DNA of 64,000 nt from DAOTXN01 sp034435435. Lineage in GTDB: Bacteria; Chloroflexota; Anaerolineae; S140-20. The position numbers and the translations under genes were made by a program. Below the pieces are notes generated by a model. It saw only the letters and a list, made by a program, of their open reading frames with translations. It searched no databases and was not told the DNA's origin. Shown here piece after piece: positions 34,478 through 44,237 of this stretch (position 1 is its first letter; each line of letters opens with the position of its first letter). The DNA is taken from contig DAOTXN010000036.1 in NCBI GenBank assembly GCA_034435435.1, positions 1 to 64,000 on the forward strand. The letters run 5' to 3'.

Positions 34478-36457
34478 ATGAACGAGTTGCTGGCCCAGAC
34501 CAATCTGCTCTTGACTTCGGCTATTGTCATCACCGGCCTGGGATTGTTGTTGTATATCCTGAGTTACAATCGCCACAGCGACGTGGCCCGCGCTTTTGCT
34601 GGCCTGCTGGCCTGCGTCATCGTCGTTTATGTGGTGGACATTGTGGTATATCCGAAAGACGCTTTCAAAGACACCACGTCCTGGCTGCGTGTACAATGGC
34701 TGGGTATCGCCTTTGCCCCCCCCACCTATTTGCACTTTTCCACCACCTTATTGCGCACGACGAACGCGCGTTCTCCCTACAGCGGCCTGGTGGTCCGGCT
34801 CAGCTATCTGCTGGGGGGCGTGGTCTTGCTCGCGGCGACGTTTTCCGATGGCATCGTGCGCAACCCTGCTTCGATCCCGTATCCGTATCACCTGGCGGCC
34901 GGACCGGTCTTTTGGATTTTTGCGTTTTACTACTTTATGGTAGTGGCCTGGGGAGCATCCAACATCAACCTGGCCCGCCAGCGCTGTCTCACCTCTACCT
35001 CGCGCCGGCGCATGGGCTACGCGGCCATCTCGTTCCTCGCGCCCGGCATCGGTATCTTTCCGTATCTACTGATCACCAGTTGGCCGGGTTTTCTGCCCCA
35101 AGTGACCTTCTGGCTGCTGTTGGTCGCCGGTAATGTGGCTATCGCACTCATGCTGGTCGTGCTGGCTTACAGTGTGGCTTATTTTGGCGTGTTGGCGCCC
35201 GACCGGGTGGTCAAACGCCGCATGATCCTGTTTTTGCTGCGCGGACCGGTCACCGCGTGGCTCATCCTGGGCCTCATGATCGCTGGCGACCGTTTCGAGC
35301 GCCTGCTGGGGGTGTCGGGCGAAATGCTCACCCTGTTTGCAGTAGTGGCCGTCATTTTGTTGATGCAGCTCGCCATCACAGCCATCACTCCGCTGATAGA
35401 ACGCTTGATCTATCGCCAGGATCGGCGTGAAGTGCGCTGGCTGCGCACGCTCGACGAACGGCTGCTCACCAGCACCGACATGCGCCAATTCATGGAGAAC
35501 GTGTTAACCGCCATGTGCGACCTGCTGCGTACCCCGACAGCCTTTGTCGCCATGTTGTCGGACGACGGGCCGCACCTGGAGGTGGCGTGCGGGCCGTTAG
35601 AGCCGGATGGCGTCAACTGGACGGCAGAAGAGTGGCAGGCTTTGGTCGAGCCGCCGGGCAACGGTCACGCCGACGGTGGGCGCACGCTGCGCCGCGAGAA
35701 CGGCTTTTTCGCGTGGGATGGCTATTGGCTGCTGCCGCTGCGCACCAAAGCCGGCGATCGAGTGATGGGGGTGCTCGGCCTGGCTGCGCGCGGCGCGCAC
35801 CTCGACCTGACGCCAGACGAACAATCCGGGCTGGACCTGCTGGTGCAACAGGCCGAAATCGCCCTGGAAGATTGGCATTTGCAGCAAAACGTTTTCAATG
35901 CACTCAAGCTCCTCATCCCCGAAATTGACACCATCCAACGGCGGCGCGGCGCAGTGCGTTATCGAGGTGCGCCTGCGCTGCAGGGCTTTGAAGAAGCGTT
36001 GATCGAGCGACCCGACTTTCCCACGCTGGTTAAAGACGCCCTGAGCCATTATTGGGGCGGACCCAAGCTAAGTGACAGCCCCTTGCTGCAACTGCGTGTG
36101 GTAGAGCGCGCCCTGCCTGCGCACGATGGCAATACCATCAGGGCCTTGCGAGCGGTATTGGCCGAAGGGGTCGAAAAACTGCGCCCTGGCGGCGAGCGCA
36201 AGATGACGGCGACCGAATGGCTCTTGTATAATATCCTGGAGCTCAAGTTCATCCAGGGCCGCCGGGTGCGCGACGTAGCCATGCGCCTGGCCATGAGCGA
36301 ATCGGATCTATATCGAAAACAGCGCATCGCCATCGAAGAAGTGGCGCATCACATTGCCGAAATGGAACGCCAGGTCTATCAGCAGGCCCACAGCAACCCG
36401 CCTGTCGAGCCGTCCATTATCCAGGCCGATGACGAGTTGGGCCAGCGCGCTTCTTGA
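34478..36457 (+). CDS. 7TM-GAF-HTH regulatory protein
   Basis: The N-terminal 270 residues contain about eight hydrophobic helices of the histidine-kinase-type 7TM sensor kind. A GAF domain follows near 310-470 (TPTAFVAMLSDDGPHLEVAC, LPLRTKAGDRVMGVLGL). No kinase, GGDEF or phosphatase domain comes next. The C-terminus is instead a helical segment (LLYNILELKFIQGRRVRDVA, then MRLAMSESDLYRKQRIAIEE) that looks like a helix-turn-helix used in kinase-like regulators. It may be a one-component membrane regulator or a scaffold. The stop codon overlaps the next gene's -35 box. Confidence 0.6.
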   Translation: MNELLAQTNLLLTSAIVITGLGLLLYILSYNRHSDVARAFAGLLACVIVVYVVDIVVYPKDAFKDTTSWLRVQWLGIAFAPPTYLHFSTTLLRTTNARSPYSGLVVRLSYLLGGVVLLAATFSDGIVRNPASIPYPYHLAAGPVFWIFAFYYFMVVAWGASNINLARQRCLTSTSRRRMGYAAISFLAPGIGIFPYLLITSWPGFLPQVTFWLLLVAGNVAIALMLVVLAYSVAYFGVLAPDRVVKRRMILFLLRGPVTAWLILGLMIAGDRFERLLGVSGEMLTLFAVVAVILLMQLAITAITPLIERLIYRQDRREVRWLRTLDERLLTSTDMRQFMENVLTAMCDLLRTPTAFVAMLSDDGPHLEVACGPLEPDGVNWTAEEWQALVEPPGNGHADGGRTLRRENGFFAWDGYWLLPLRTKAGDRVMGVLGLAARGAHLDLTPDEQSGLDLLVQQAEIALEDWHLQQNVFNALKLLIPEIDTIQRRRGAVRYRGAPALQGFEEALIERPDFPTLVKDALSHYWGGPKLSDSPLLQLRVVERALPAHDGNTIRALRAVLAEGVEKLRPGGERKMTATEWLLYNILELKFIQGRRVRDVAMRLAMSESDLYRKQRIAIEEVAHHIAEMERQVYQQAHSNPPVEPSIIQADDELGQRAS

Positions 36458-36483
36458 CAGCTTGGAGGGCCTTGTCATATAAT
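36454..36483 (+). promoter_or_regulatory. Near-consensus sigma-70 promoter
   Basis: TTGACA (36454-36459) and TATAAT (36478-36483) with an 18-nt spacer precede a leader of about 200 nt before the S1-domain gene. Confidence 0.75.
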
Positions 36484-36540
36484 AGCCTGGTACGCTCGAT
36501 AGCCCCCTGACCGGAACGCACATTAACAGATGTTAGGCAA

Positions 36541-36645
36541 TACTCAGGTGGGACGTCATACTTGACGACCAAGACACCAAGTGTCCAGGGGCTTGCTGTG
36601 TGTGACTAGGGGTCTTGGTGGTTGTTTGACAGGCTGACCTGAGCA
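36541..36645 (+). repeat. Nested inverted repeats in the S1-gene leader
   Basis: Outer arms CTCAGGT (36543-36549) and ACCTGAG (36637-36643) enclose inner arms ACCAAGAC (36568-36575) and GTCTTGGT (36612-36619). The roughly 100-nt hairpin sits in the 5' leader and could regulate the gene or be a mobile oligomer repeat. Confidence 0.5.
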
Positions 36646-36691
36646 ATGGCAATGACGGAGTAATTTTGTTAGGACGCAGGAGAGAAAAGCG

Positions 36692-37738
36692 ATGAATTTG
36701 CAGGACAATGCAGGCCCGAGTTTGGATGAAGGATACTGGCAGGCCATCCTGTCCCAGGGAGAAATGGCCTCCCCACGACTAGCGATCGATGAGTTTGAAC
36801 CCTGGGATGGATTTTCAGATATTTCGCGCAGTGATTTTTCAACACTTGAGCAGCGGCCCGATGACAACGGAGCGCACGACCGTTGGAGCCGCGCTCAGCA
36901 GCACTTTGAAACCGGCGAGATCCTCGAATTAGAAGCGACCGGCTACAATCGCGGTGGGCTGCTGGTCGAGTGGAACGGATTGCGCGGTTTTGTGCCCGCC
37001 TCGCAGTTGCTAGATACCATTCCTTATCAGGACGAAGATCACAGGCTCGCCGAGTTGGCGCGACGCATCGGAACGCGTTTGTGCGCCAAAATTATCGAGC
37101 TGGACGTTGACGCGGGACGTTTTATCCTCTCCGAACGCCTGACCACCGATGAGGCCCAGCGGCGAGAACAACTCTTGGCCGAAATTCGGCCCGGTGACGT
37201 GCGCCAAGGCTGTGTGACCAACCTGTGCTCGTTTGGCGCCTTTGTCGACTTGGGGGGCGTTGAGGGCCTGATCCATATCTCTGAGTTGTCCTGGGGGCGC
37301 GTGGACCATCCCCAAGACGTGCTGACGGTGGGAGAGGCGGTTGATGTGTATGTGTTGAACGTAGACCCCGACGAAGGCCGCGTGGGGTTGAGCCTGAAGC
37401 GCATGCTGCCAGACCCATGGGAGACCGTCCAAGACCGTTATCAGACCGGGCAACTGATCGAAGGCATCGTGACCAACGTGGTCAATTTTGGCGCATTTAC
37501 CCGCATCGAAGAGGGGCTAGAGGGCCTCATCCATGTGTCTGAGTTGGCCGAGGGCAGCTTTTTGCACCCGCGCAACGTGGTGCAGGAAGGCGACCACATC
37601 GTCGCACGTGTGCTCAACATCGACAGTCGCCGCCGGCGCATGGCGCTCAGTTTGCGCCGGGTTTCTCCAGAGCACACCGGGGCCGCCGAGGTCGAAACCT
37701 GGTCCATGCACCCGGAAAAAGTAACCCTCGCCGGTTAA
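36692..37738 (+). CDS. S1 RNA-binding domain protein (ribosomal S1-like)
   Basis: After an acidic N-terminal segment come three S1 domains, near 68-140, 155-230 and 245-320. The second and third show the hallmark GAFVDLGGVEGLIHISELSW and GAFTRIEEGLEGLIHVSELA. Domains of this kind bind single-stranded RNA. In ribosomal protein S1 they unfold mRNA on the 30S subunit. With three domains and 348 residues it matches short S1 homologues. A strong promoter and a long structured leader suggest feedback control, as known for S1. Confidence 0.75.
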   Translation: MNLQDNAGPSLDEGYWQAILSQGEMASPRLAIDEFEPWDGFSDISRSDFSTLEQRPDDNGAHDRWSRAQQHFETGEILELEATGYNRGGLLVEWNGLRGFVPASQLLDTIPYQDEDHRLAELARRIGTRLCAKIIELDVDAGRFILSERLTTDEAQRREQLLAEIRPGDVRQGCVTNLCSFGAFVDLGGVEGLIHISELSWGRVDHPQDVLTVGEAVDVYVLNVDPDEGRVGLSLKRMLPDPWETVQDRYQTGQLIEGIVTNVVNFGAFTRIEEGLEGLIHVSELAEGSFLHPRNVVQEGDHIVARVLNIDSRRRRMALSLRRVSPEHTGAAEVETWSMHPEKVTLAG

Positions 37739-37914
37739 CGCACTGCGCTCTTGAAGAGAGCGACCGCAATGTGAAGAGGCCGGCCATTCAAGTCTGCTCT
37801 ATCCGGCGCATTATTCTCTCTAACCCGAGAGTGGCAGACAGGGCGTGGTAAATGACTCTGGGAACCGAGTTGAGTCATCATGACCACGCCCGTTTCGGTT
37901 GCAGGTCGAAGAAT

Positions 37915-40041
37915 ATGGACGAAAAGACCACCCGACCCAAGGCGCACAGCCGCGAGCGCCTGCTCCGCGAACTGGCGGGCCTGGCGCTCATTGTGCTGGC
38001 CGTCGTGACGGCGCTGGGGCTGATTGGCCTCACCTCAGGCCGACTCATCGACAGCTGGGTGCGATTGTGGCAACGGGTGTTGGGCTGGGGTGCTCTGGCG
38101 CTTCCCCTTGCGCTAGGAGGCGCCGGCGTGCTCCTGACCCAAGATTGGATGGCCCATCCCGCTCACTGGCCGTGGCGTAAGCTCATCGGCGGCGAGATCG
38201 CATACGTGGCTCTGCTAACCGCCTTGCACGCTCTGGCCATCGGCGCGGACCCGTGGCTGCTGGCCGAACGGGGCGGCGGCGGCGGGTTGGTCGGTTGGGC
38301 GGTGTCAGGACTGCTAATGGCCCTCATCGGCGGAGTTCCCACGACGCTGCTTGCCGTGGGCATAGCTGTTGTGGCGGCGGCGTGGACCGCCGGCCTGACG
38401 CGGGACGACGTGCGTCATACCCTGGCCTGGGTCAGTCGGCGCGCGCAGCAGAGCTCTCCGCCCAATGAGGCCCCGCAGCCAGAAGCGCCTCCTGCCGAGC
38501 CGGTGCTCGACATTGCGCCGCCGCCCCAAATAGTCACGGCCTCCGAATCTAGCCCTGCCCGCCCGTTACAGCATGACCGGCGTCTACCCCCCGTGAGCCT
38601 GTTGGACCAAGATCGGACGATAGGCATCAGCCAGGCCGAAGTGCGCCGCAAGGTCGAGATCATCGAGAAAACATTGAACGAGTTTGGCCTACCGGCTCGA
38701 GTGACCGAGGTGCGACGCGGGCCGGTGATCACCCAATTCGGAGTCGAGCCGGGCTACATCGAGCGCACCGGCCCCGATGGTCAGCCTTGGGATCAAAAGG
38801 TGCGCGTCGGGCAGATTAGCACTCTTTCTAACGACCTGGCGCTGGCCTTGGCTGCCCCGCGCCTGCGCATCGAAGCGCCTGTGCCCGGCCGCTCCATCGT
38901 GGGCATCGAAGTGCCCAACGAGAAAATCTCTACCGTTCACCTGCGCCCGGTGCTGGAATCAAAGGAATTTCGCCAGGCCCGCTCGCCGCTGACCGTGGCA
39001 TTGGGGCGCGACGTGGCCGGTGGACCGGTGGTGGCCAATCTGGCAACCATGCCCCACCTGCTCATTGCCGGCACCACCGGATCGGGCAAGTCGGTGTGCA
39101 TCAGCGCCATGGTAGCTTGCCTGGCTTTCAACAACGTCCCAGAACACGTGCGCCTGGTGATGATCGACCCCAAGTTGGTCGAAATGACCCGTTTCAACGG
39201 TCTGCCGCACATTCTGGGCCACGTCGAGGTGGAGCTGGAACGCATCGTGGGCGTGTTGCGCTGGGTGACGCAGGAGATGGACCGGCGCTATGTCTTGCTC
39301 TCGGGGGCAGGCGCGCGCCACCTGGACGATTATAATCGAATGCTACGCCGCAAGCGCCAGGAAACACTGCCTTATATCGTCGTCTTTATTGACGAACTGG
39401 CCGACCTGATGATGATGGCCGCCGCTGATACCGAGCATACGATCACCCGCCTGGCCCAGATGGCTCGCGCCGTGGGCATCCACCTGGTGGTCGCCACCCA
39501 GCGCCCCAGCGTCGACGTCGTGACCGGGCTGATCAAGGCTAATTTTCCGGCCCGTATTTCCTTTGCCGTGGCCAGCAACACCGACTCGCGCGTCATTATC
39601 GACCAGGTGGGGGCCGAGACTTTGCTGGGTCGGGGCGACATGCTCTTTCTCGATCCCAAGCGCGGCCACCCTCTGCGCGTGCAGAGCTGCTTTGTCTCTG
39701 ACCGCGAGGTAGAGGCGCTGGTTAGCTATTGGCGGGAGGCGACTCAGGATGACCAGATTGGCGACGAGCCGGCCCCTTGGGAAGCCATGATCGAGCAAGA
39801 TGCCATGCCGGAAAACGAGCGCGACGAGCTTTTGAAGGACGCCATCGATCTGGTGCGGCAAGAAGGCGGCGCGTCGGCGTCGCTGCTGCAACGGCGTATG
39901 CGCATCGGCTACCCACGCGCCGCAGCCCTGATCGATCAAATGGAACAACTGGGCGTCATCGGCCCGCCCGAAGGTGGGGGGCGCACGCGCGAGGTGTTGC
40001 TACCCGACGACGAGTGGGAGAGCGAAGCAAAAACGTACTAG
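37915..40041 (+). CDS. ftsK: FtsK/SpoIIIE DNA translocase
   Basis: ATG 37915 precedes four transmembrane helices (residues 15-170), then a short linker. The motor has IAGTTGSGKSV (Walker A) and IVVFIDELADLMMMA (Walker B). The C-terminal winged-helix gamma domain (DAIDLVRQEGGASASLLQRR, with GYPRAAALIDQMEQLGVIG) reads polar KOPS-type sites. The protein pumps chromosomal DNA through the division septum. At 708 aa it has a compact linker. It begins a run with yebC, ruvC and ruvA. Confidence 0.92.
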   Translation: MDEKTTRPKAHSRERLLRELAGLALIVLAVVTALGLIGLTSGRLIDSWVRLWQRVLGWGALALPLALGGAGVLLTQDWMAHPAHWPWRKLIGGEIAYVALLTALHALAIGADPWLLAERGGGGGLVGWAVSGLLMALIGGVPTTLLAVGIAVVAAAWTAGLTRDDVRHTLAWVSRRAQQSSPPNEAPQPEAPPAEPVLDIAPPPQIVTASESSPARPLQHDRRLPPVSLLDQDRTIGISQAEVRRKVEIIEKTLNEFGLPARVTEVRRGPVITQFGVEPGYIERTGPDGQPWDQKVRVGQISTLSNDLALALAAPRLRIEAPVPGRSIVGIEVPNEKISTVHLRPVLESKEFRQARSPLTVALGRDVAGGPVVANLATMPHLLIAGTTGSGKSVCISAMVACLAFNNVPEHVRLVMIDPKLVEMTRFNGLPHILGHVEVELERIVGVLRWVTQEMDRRYVLLSGAGARHLDDYNRMLRRKRQETLPYIVVFIDELADLMMMAAADTEHTITRLAQMARAVGIHLVVATQRPSVDVVTGLIKANFPARISFAVASNTDSRVIIDQVGAETLLGRGDMLFLDPKRGHPLRVQSCFVSDREVEALVSYWREATQDDQIGDEPAPWEAMIEQDAMPENERDELLKDAIDLVRQEGGASASLLQRRMRIGYPRAAALIDQMEQLGVIGPPEGGGRTREVLLPDDEWESEAKTY

Positions 40042-40115
40042 CGCAAACAAGGCTATGTGTGGTAAAATACAAATCAACATTCTAAAGCCCAGAGAGCTTT
40101 TTTGGAGAGAAAACT

Positions 40116-40868
40116 ATGAGTGGACATTCCCATTGGGCCACAGTTAAGCGGAAAAAGGCAGCGGCCGATGCTAAACGCGGCAAGGTATTCACACGGCTTG
40201 GGCGCGAAATCACGATCGCAGCCCGTGAGGGCGGCGGCGATGTAGATGCCAACTTTCGCCTGCGTCTAGCCATTGACAAGGCTCGGGCGGCCAACATGCC
40301 CAAAGACAACATCGAGCGCGCCATCGAACGCGGCGCCGGCGGCGGCAAAGACGGCGACCTGGAAGAGATCACCTACGAAGGTTACGCCCCTCACGGCGTC
40401 GCACTGTTGGTCCAGGTGCTCACCGACAACCGCAACCGAGCCGTGGCCGAAGTGCGCCATGTGTTGAACAAACAGGGCGGCAACATGGCCGAGGTCGGTT
40501 CGGTGATCTGGCAATTCGACCGCAAGGGCTATATCGCCATCGAGCCGGACGGGGCAGACACCGACGTCATTTTTGAGCGAGCGGTAGAGGCCGGCGCCGA
40601 CGATGTGATCTTTGGCGACGACTTGATCGAAGTATATACTGCACTGGACGCATTCCAGGCCGTTCAAGAGGCTCTGGAGGGAGCCGGCATCAAACTGGCC
40701 GAAGCCGAATTGTCGATGCTACCCAAGACATCCATGCAATTAGAGTCGGAACAGACCTTTAAGGTGATGCGAGTGATCGAGGCCCTGGAAGACCTGGACG
40801 ACGTGCAACAGGTCTATTCCAACCTCGACATCAGCGACGAGTTGATGGCTCAGTATGAGGGGGCCTGA
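40116..40868 (+). CDS. yebC: YebC/PmpR family regulator
   Basis: The N-terminus SGHSHWATVKRKKAAADAKR is diagnostic. Other family blocks are NMPKDNIERAIERG and EGYAPHGVALLVQVLTDNRN. Members act as DNA-binding regulators or translation factors for difficult peptide stretches. The 250-aa length is typical. Next to ruvC and ruvA it follows the common bacterial arrangement. A short AAAGC/GCTTTTTT hairpin lies in the gap after ftsK. Confidence 0.95.
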   Translation: MSGHSHWATVKRKKAAADAKRGKVFTRLGREITIAAREGGGDVDANFRLRLAIDKARAANMPKDNIERAIERGAGGGKDGDLEEITYEGYAPHGVALLVQVLTDNRNRAVAEVRHVLNKQGGNMAEVGSVIWQFDRKGYIAIEPDGADTDVIFERAVEAGADDVIFGDDLIEVYTALDAFQAVQEALEGAGIKLAEAELSMLPKTSMQLESEQTFKVMRVIEALEDLDDVQQVYSNLDISDELMAQYEGA

Positions 40869-40890
40869 TCCGGCGGGCGGATATGGCTCG

Positions 40891-41388
40891 ATGTTGGTGC
40901 TGGGGGTAGACCCGGGCCTGGCGACGACCGGCTATGGGATTGTGCGCGAAACGGCAGAAGGGTTGCACAGCGTGACCTATGGCGTGGTCAAGATTCCACC
41001 CGCGCCGGCGCTGCCTGGACGGTTGCAACAACTCTATCGAGAACTGTCGGCGCTGATCCGCGAGTATCGGCCCGACGAGAGCGCGGTCGAAGAGCTATTC
41101 TTTAGTCGCAACGTGCGCACGGCGATGAGCGTCGGTCAGGCGCGTGGGGTGGCCTTGTTGGCGTTGGCCGACGCCGGCCTACCGGTGACCGAATATACGC
41201 CGCTGACGGTCAAACAAGCCATAAGCGGCTTTGGCGGCGCAGACAAGGTCCAGATGCAGACCATGGTCAAAATGCTGCTGAGGTTGGAGAGCATCCCCCG
41301 TCCCGACGACGCCGCCGACGCATTGGCGGTGGCTATTTGTCACCTGCATTCCGTGCGCTTGAATCGGGCCGTGAGGAGCAATGCATGA
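40891..41388 (+). CDS. ruvC: Holliday junction endonuclease RuvC
   Basis: The chosen ATG at 40891 gives the exact family start, LVLGVDPGLATTGYG, with the first catalytic Asp. SAVEELFFSRN supplies the catalytic Glu and RPDDAADALAVAICH the last acidic pair. An earlier in-frame ATG at 40855 overlaps yebC and is less likely. The 165-aa enzyme resolves four-way recombination junctions with RuvAB. Confidence 0.94.
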   Translation: MLVLGVDPGLATTGYGIVRETAEGLHSVTYGVVKIPPAPALPGRLQQLYRELSALIREYRPDESAVEELFFSRNVRTAMSVGQARGVALLALADAGLPVTEYTPLTVKQAISGFGGADKVQMQTMVKMLLRLESIPRPDDAADALAVAICHLHSVRLNRAVRSNA

Positions 41389-41963
41389 TTACCCGTCTGG
41401 AAGGCATGGTGGTCGACATTGGCTCGGACCACCTGGTGGTGAGCGTGGGCGGGGTGGGCTTGCGAGTGCACGTGCCCGGCGACGTGTTGCGCGGCTTGAG
41501 CGGTCGTGGCGCGCACGTGCGTTTGTTTACGCACCTCCACGTGCGCGAAAACGAATTGGCGCTCTATGGCTGCTCCACGCAAGAGCAATTAGAGCTGTTC
41601 CATTTGCTGTTGAGCGTATCGGGCATCGGGCCGCGCACGGCGTTAACTATTTTGTCGTCCCTTTCGCCGGAGCGCCTGCGAGCAGCGGTCAGCCGGGAAC
41701 AGCCCGATGTGCTGGCCCAAGTACCGGGCGTCGGTCTCAAAACAGCGCGGCGCATCATCTTTCAGCTCAAAGACAAACTGGCCCCCGGCCAGATAGCTGC
41801 CGTGCCAGGTCTGACCGACCAGGACACCGAAGTCATCGCGGCCCTGACGGCTTTGGGCTACAGTGTGGTCGAGGCCCAAACGGCCTTGCAAAATATTCCC
41901 CGCGACCCAGAAATGAGCCTGGAGGAACAGCTACGCTTGACACTGGCCTTTTTCGGACGCTGA
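41385..41963 (+). CDS. ruvA: Holliday junction helicase subunit RuvA
   Basis: ATG 41385 overlaps the ruvC stop (ATGA). The OB-fold domain I ends near 65. The two helix-hairpin-helix motifs are VSGIGPRTALTIL and VPGVGLKTARRII. The C-terminal domain III (AALTALGYSVVEAQTAL) binds RuvB. The 192-aa length is normal. ruvB is not next to it in this window. Confidence 0.94.
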   Translation: MITRLEGMVVDIGSDHLVVSVGGVGLRVHVPGDVLRGLSGRGAHVRLFTHLHVRENELALYGCSTQEQLELFHLLLSVSGIGPRTALTILSSLSPERLRAAVSREQPDVLAQVPGVGLKTARRIIFQLKDKLAPGQIAAVPGLTDQDTEVIAALTALGYSVVEAQTALQNIPRDPEMSLEEQLRLTLAFFGR

Positions 41964-41984
41964 ACGAACGATGAGAACTCCACC

Positions 41985-44237
41985 ATGAGGTCGTCGGCCG
42001 AGTCTATCAAAAGGTGGTGGTCTGGCGCGCAAGCCTTTGTGCGCAGTATTCGCACGCGCATCATCCTCCCCTACATTGTGTTGACCGTTTTTGTGGCTGC
42101 GGCGGGCACCTACATCGTCACGGCCCTGGCCCAAGGCTCGCTCGAAGAGCGCTTGCGCACCCAAATGGGCGACGCGGCCGGTGTTGCCAGCGATGCGGTC
42201 GCTCTTTTTGAAAACAAGCTGCTGACACAATTGCGCGAACTTACCTTCTTGCAAGGCGCCTATGAGGCCATGGAGGTAGGTGATCTTGAGGCGCTCCAAG
42301 AGCTGCTTATCCCAAGCATCAGCAACTCGGGCACGCGCCGCGCCATCATCGCCGATCTATCGGGTACGGTCGTGATGGACATTCGTTTGCCAGAGGGTCA
42401 GGCTGAGCCTCAAACAGGCGGCTCGCTTACAGGCAGCGCGCTGAACGCGGTCCCCCTGGTACGAGAGGTGCTAAACGGCGCAACAGACGAGTATGGCGAC
42501 AAACACGCCGGGCTGGTGCAGGTCGATGGACAGCTTCTTCTAGCCATCGGCGGCCCCTTCAAGTTGACCAGCGATGTGGATACTCCGGGCGGCAAAAACC
42601 TGGGCGTCGTCATCGTGGCCGAGCCGCTACAGAGCCTGTTAAACCAGGTCAAAGAGACTGCCGTCGCCCGGCGCGTCACGGTGTACAACCCTGAAGGCCA
42701 GGTGATCGCCACGACGGTGAGCGAAAACGAACCTCAGTTGGAAGATCTATCCATCACCCCTGCTTTTTTCCAGGCCGTCATCGCCAACCCCGCCAGAACT
42801 CATCAAGCAGATCGCACCGTGCTCGGTCGCCGGGTGCGCTTTGTCTATTTTGTGTTCCTCATTCGCCACCAAGCCCTGGGCGTGATGTCTATTGGCATCG
42901 AGAGTGGTTATATCTCGCAAACAGGCGCCTGGGGGCGTGTCCAGTTGGCGGCCATCTTTACTGTGGCGATGCTGGCAGTGATACTGATTGGCTATTTAAT
43001 TTCTCGCGCGATAACCCGCCCTGTGATGCAACTGGTTCAAATGGCCCTCGCCGTTGGCAAAGGCGACCTGACCCATCGCTCTGGGTTCAGGTCAAAAGAC
43101 GAATTAGGTACGCTGGCAGAGACCTTTGACGATATGACGATCAAGTTGGACCAGCGCACCACTGAAATGGAACGTCTGTTGCGTGAAAAACGCCAAGAAG
43201 CCAGTTTGCGGGATGCCATTTTGCGTAGCATCGGCGAAGGGGTTTTGATGGAAGACCAAAACGGCCACATCCTCATGATGAACCCCTCGGCCGAAAATAT
43301 GCTAGACGTCCTTTCTGAACAGTTCAGGGCATCGAAACCGGTGCGCGAGGTCGAGACCAATACCGACGCGCGGCGTTTTGAAATCGGCGACCGGGTCATC
43401 AGCGTTGAAACTTCGCCTGTGGTGATGGCCGATGGCGCTCGCTTGGGCAAAGTGTTGGTCATCCGCGACATCACCCGCGAGACCGAAGTGGACCGTCTGA
43501 AAGACGATTTTATCACCCAGATTTCCCACGAATTGCGCACGCCGCTGACTTCTATCAAAGGCTACAGCGACCTCTTGCTCCGCGCTATGGGCGGGCCTGT
43601 GGCCGACCAACAACGCAGTTTTTTGGAAACTATCAACCGCCAGGCCGACACACTGGTTGATATGATCGGCGACCTGCTCGACTTTACCCAATTAGAAGCG
43701 GGCAACCTGGGTTTACGCTTTGAGCCGATGACGATGGAGACCGTGCTGCGCCAGGTAACTACCAAGTGGGCGGACAGTTTTGAAAAAAAGGACATCCAAT
43801 TTTCCGTTCACATCCAAGAACCTATCCCCCAAATGCTAGGCGACGAGCAACGCCTGCGGCGGGCGCTCACTAACCTGATAGAAAACGCCTACAACTATAC
43901 ACTGGAGGGTGGGCAGGTGAGCGTTTCGCTCAGCGCCAACGACGACAAGGTGACCGTTTGCGTGCAAGACACCGGTGTGGGTATTGCACCGGAGGATCAA
44001 GCTCACTTGTTTAGTCGCTTCTACCGCGTCCCGCTCGAACGCACCATAGACGTGCGCGGAGTAGGGGTAGATCTGTATGTCACCAAAGCCATCGTCAGTG
44101 GGCACGGAGGAGAGATTCAAGTCGAGAGCGCCTTGGGCAAGGGCAGCACATTTACCTTCACACTGCCCCTGGATGCCGGGGCGCGCGACACCAAGTCCAA
44201 ACCGACCTTCACCGACCTGGGAGACCTGCTACGATGA
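41985..44237 (+). CDS. Membrane sensor histidine kinase (HAMP-PAS)
   Basis: Two transmembrane helices bracket an extracytoplasmic Cache-like sensor of about 270 residues. HAMP, a PAS domain (ILRSIGEGVLMEDQNGHILM), the dimerisation domain with the phospho-acceptor in ISHELRTPLTSIKGY, and an HATPase domain (NLIENAYNYT, DTGVGIAPEDQ) follow. It lies 21 bp after ruvA. It overlaps the next gene by ATGA, so it is coupled to the stalked surface protein. No response regulator gene is adjacent. Confidence 0.88.
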   Translation: MRSSAESIKRWWSGAQAFVRSIRTRIILPYIVLTVFVAAAGTYIVTALAQGSLEERLRTQMGDAAGVASDAVALFENKLLTQLRELTFLQGAYEAMEVGDLEALQELLIPSISNSGTRRAIIADLSGTVVMDIRLPEGQAEPQTGGSLTGSALNAVPLVREVLNGATDEYGDKHAGLVQVDGQLLLAIGGPFKLTSDVDTPGGKNLGVVIVAEPLQSLLNQVKETAVARRVTVYNPEGQVIATTVSENEPQLEDLSITPAFFQAVIANPARTHQADRTVLGRRVRFVYFVFLIRHQALGVMSIGIESGYISQTGAWGRVQLAAIFTVAMLAVILIGYLISRAITRPVMQLVQMALAVGKGDLTHRSGFRSKDELGTLAETFDDMTIKLDQRTTEMERLLREKRQEASLRDAILRSIGEGVLMEDQNGHILMMNPSAENMLDVLSEQFRASKPVREVETNTDARRFEIGDRVISVETSPVVMADGARLGKVLVIRDITRETEVDRLKDDFITQISHELRTPLTSIKGYSDLLLRAMGGPVADQQRSFLETINRQADTLVDMIGDLLDFTQLEAGNLGLRFEPMTMETVLRQVTTKWADSFEKKDIQFSVHIQEPIPQMLGDEQRLRRALTNLIENAYNYTLEGGQVSVSLSANDDKVTVCVQDTGVGIAPEDQAHLFSRFYRVPLERTIDVRGVGVDLYVTKAIVSGHGGEIQVESALGKGSTFTFTLPLDAGARDTKSKPTFTDLGDLLR

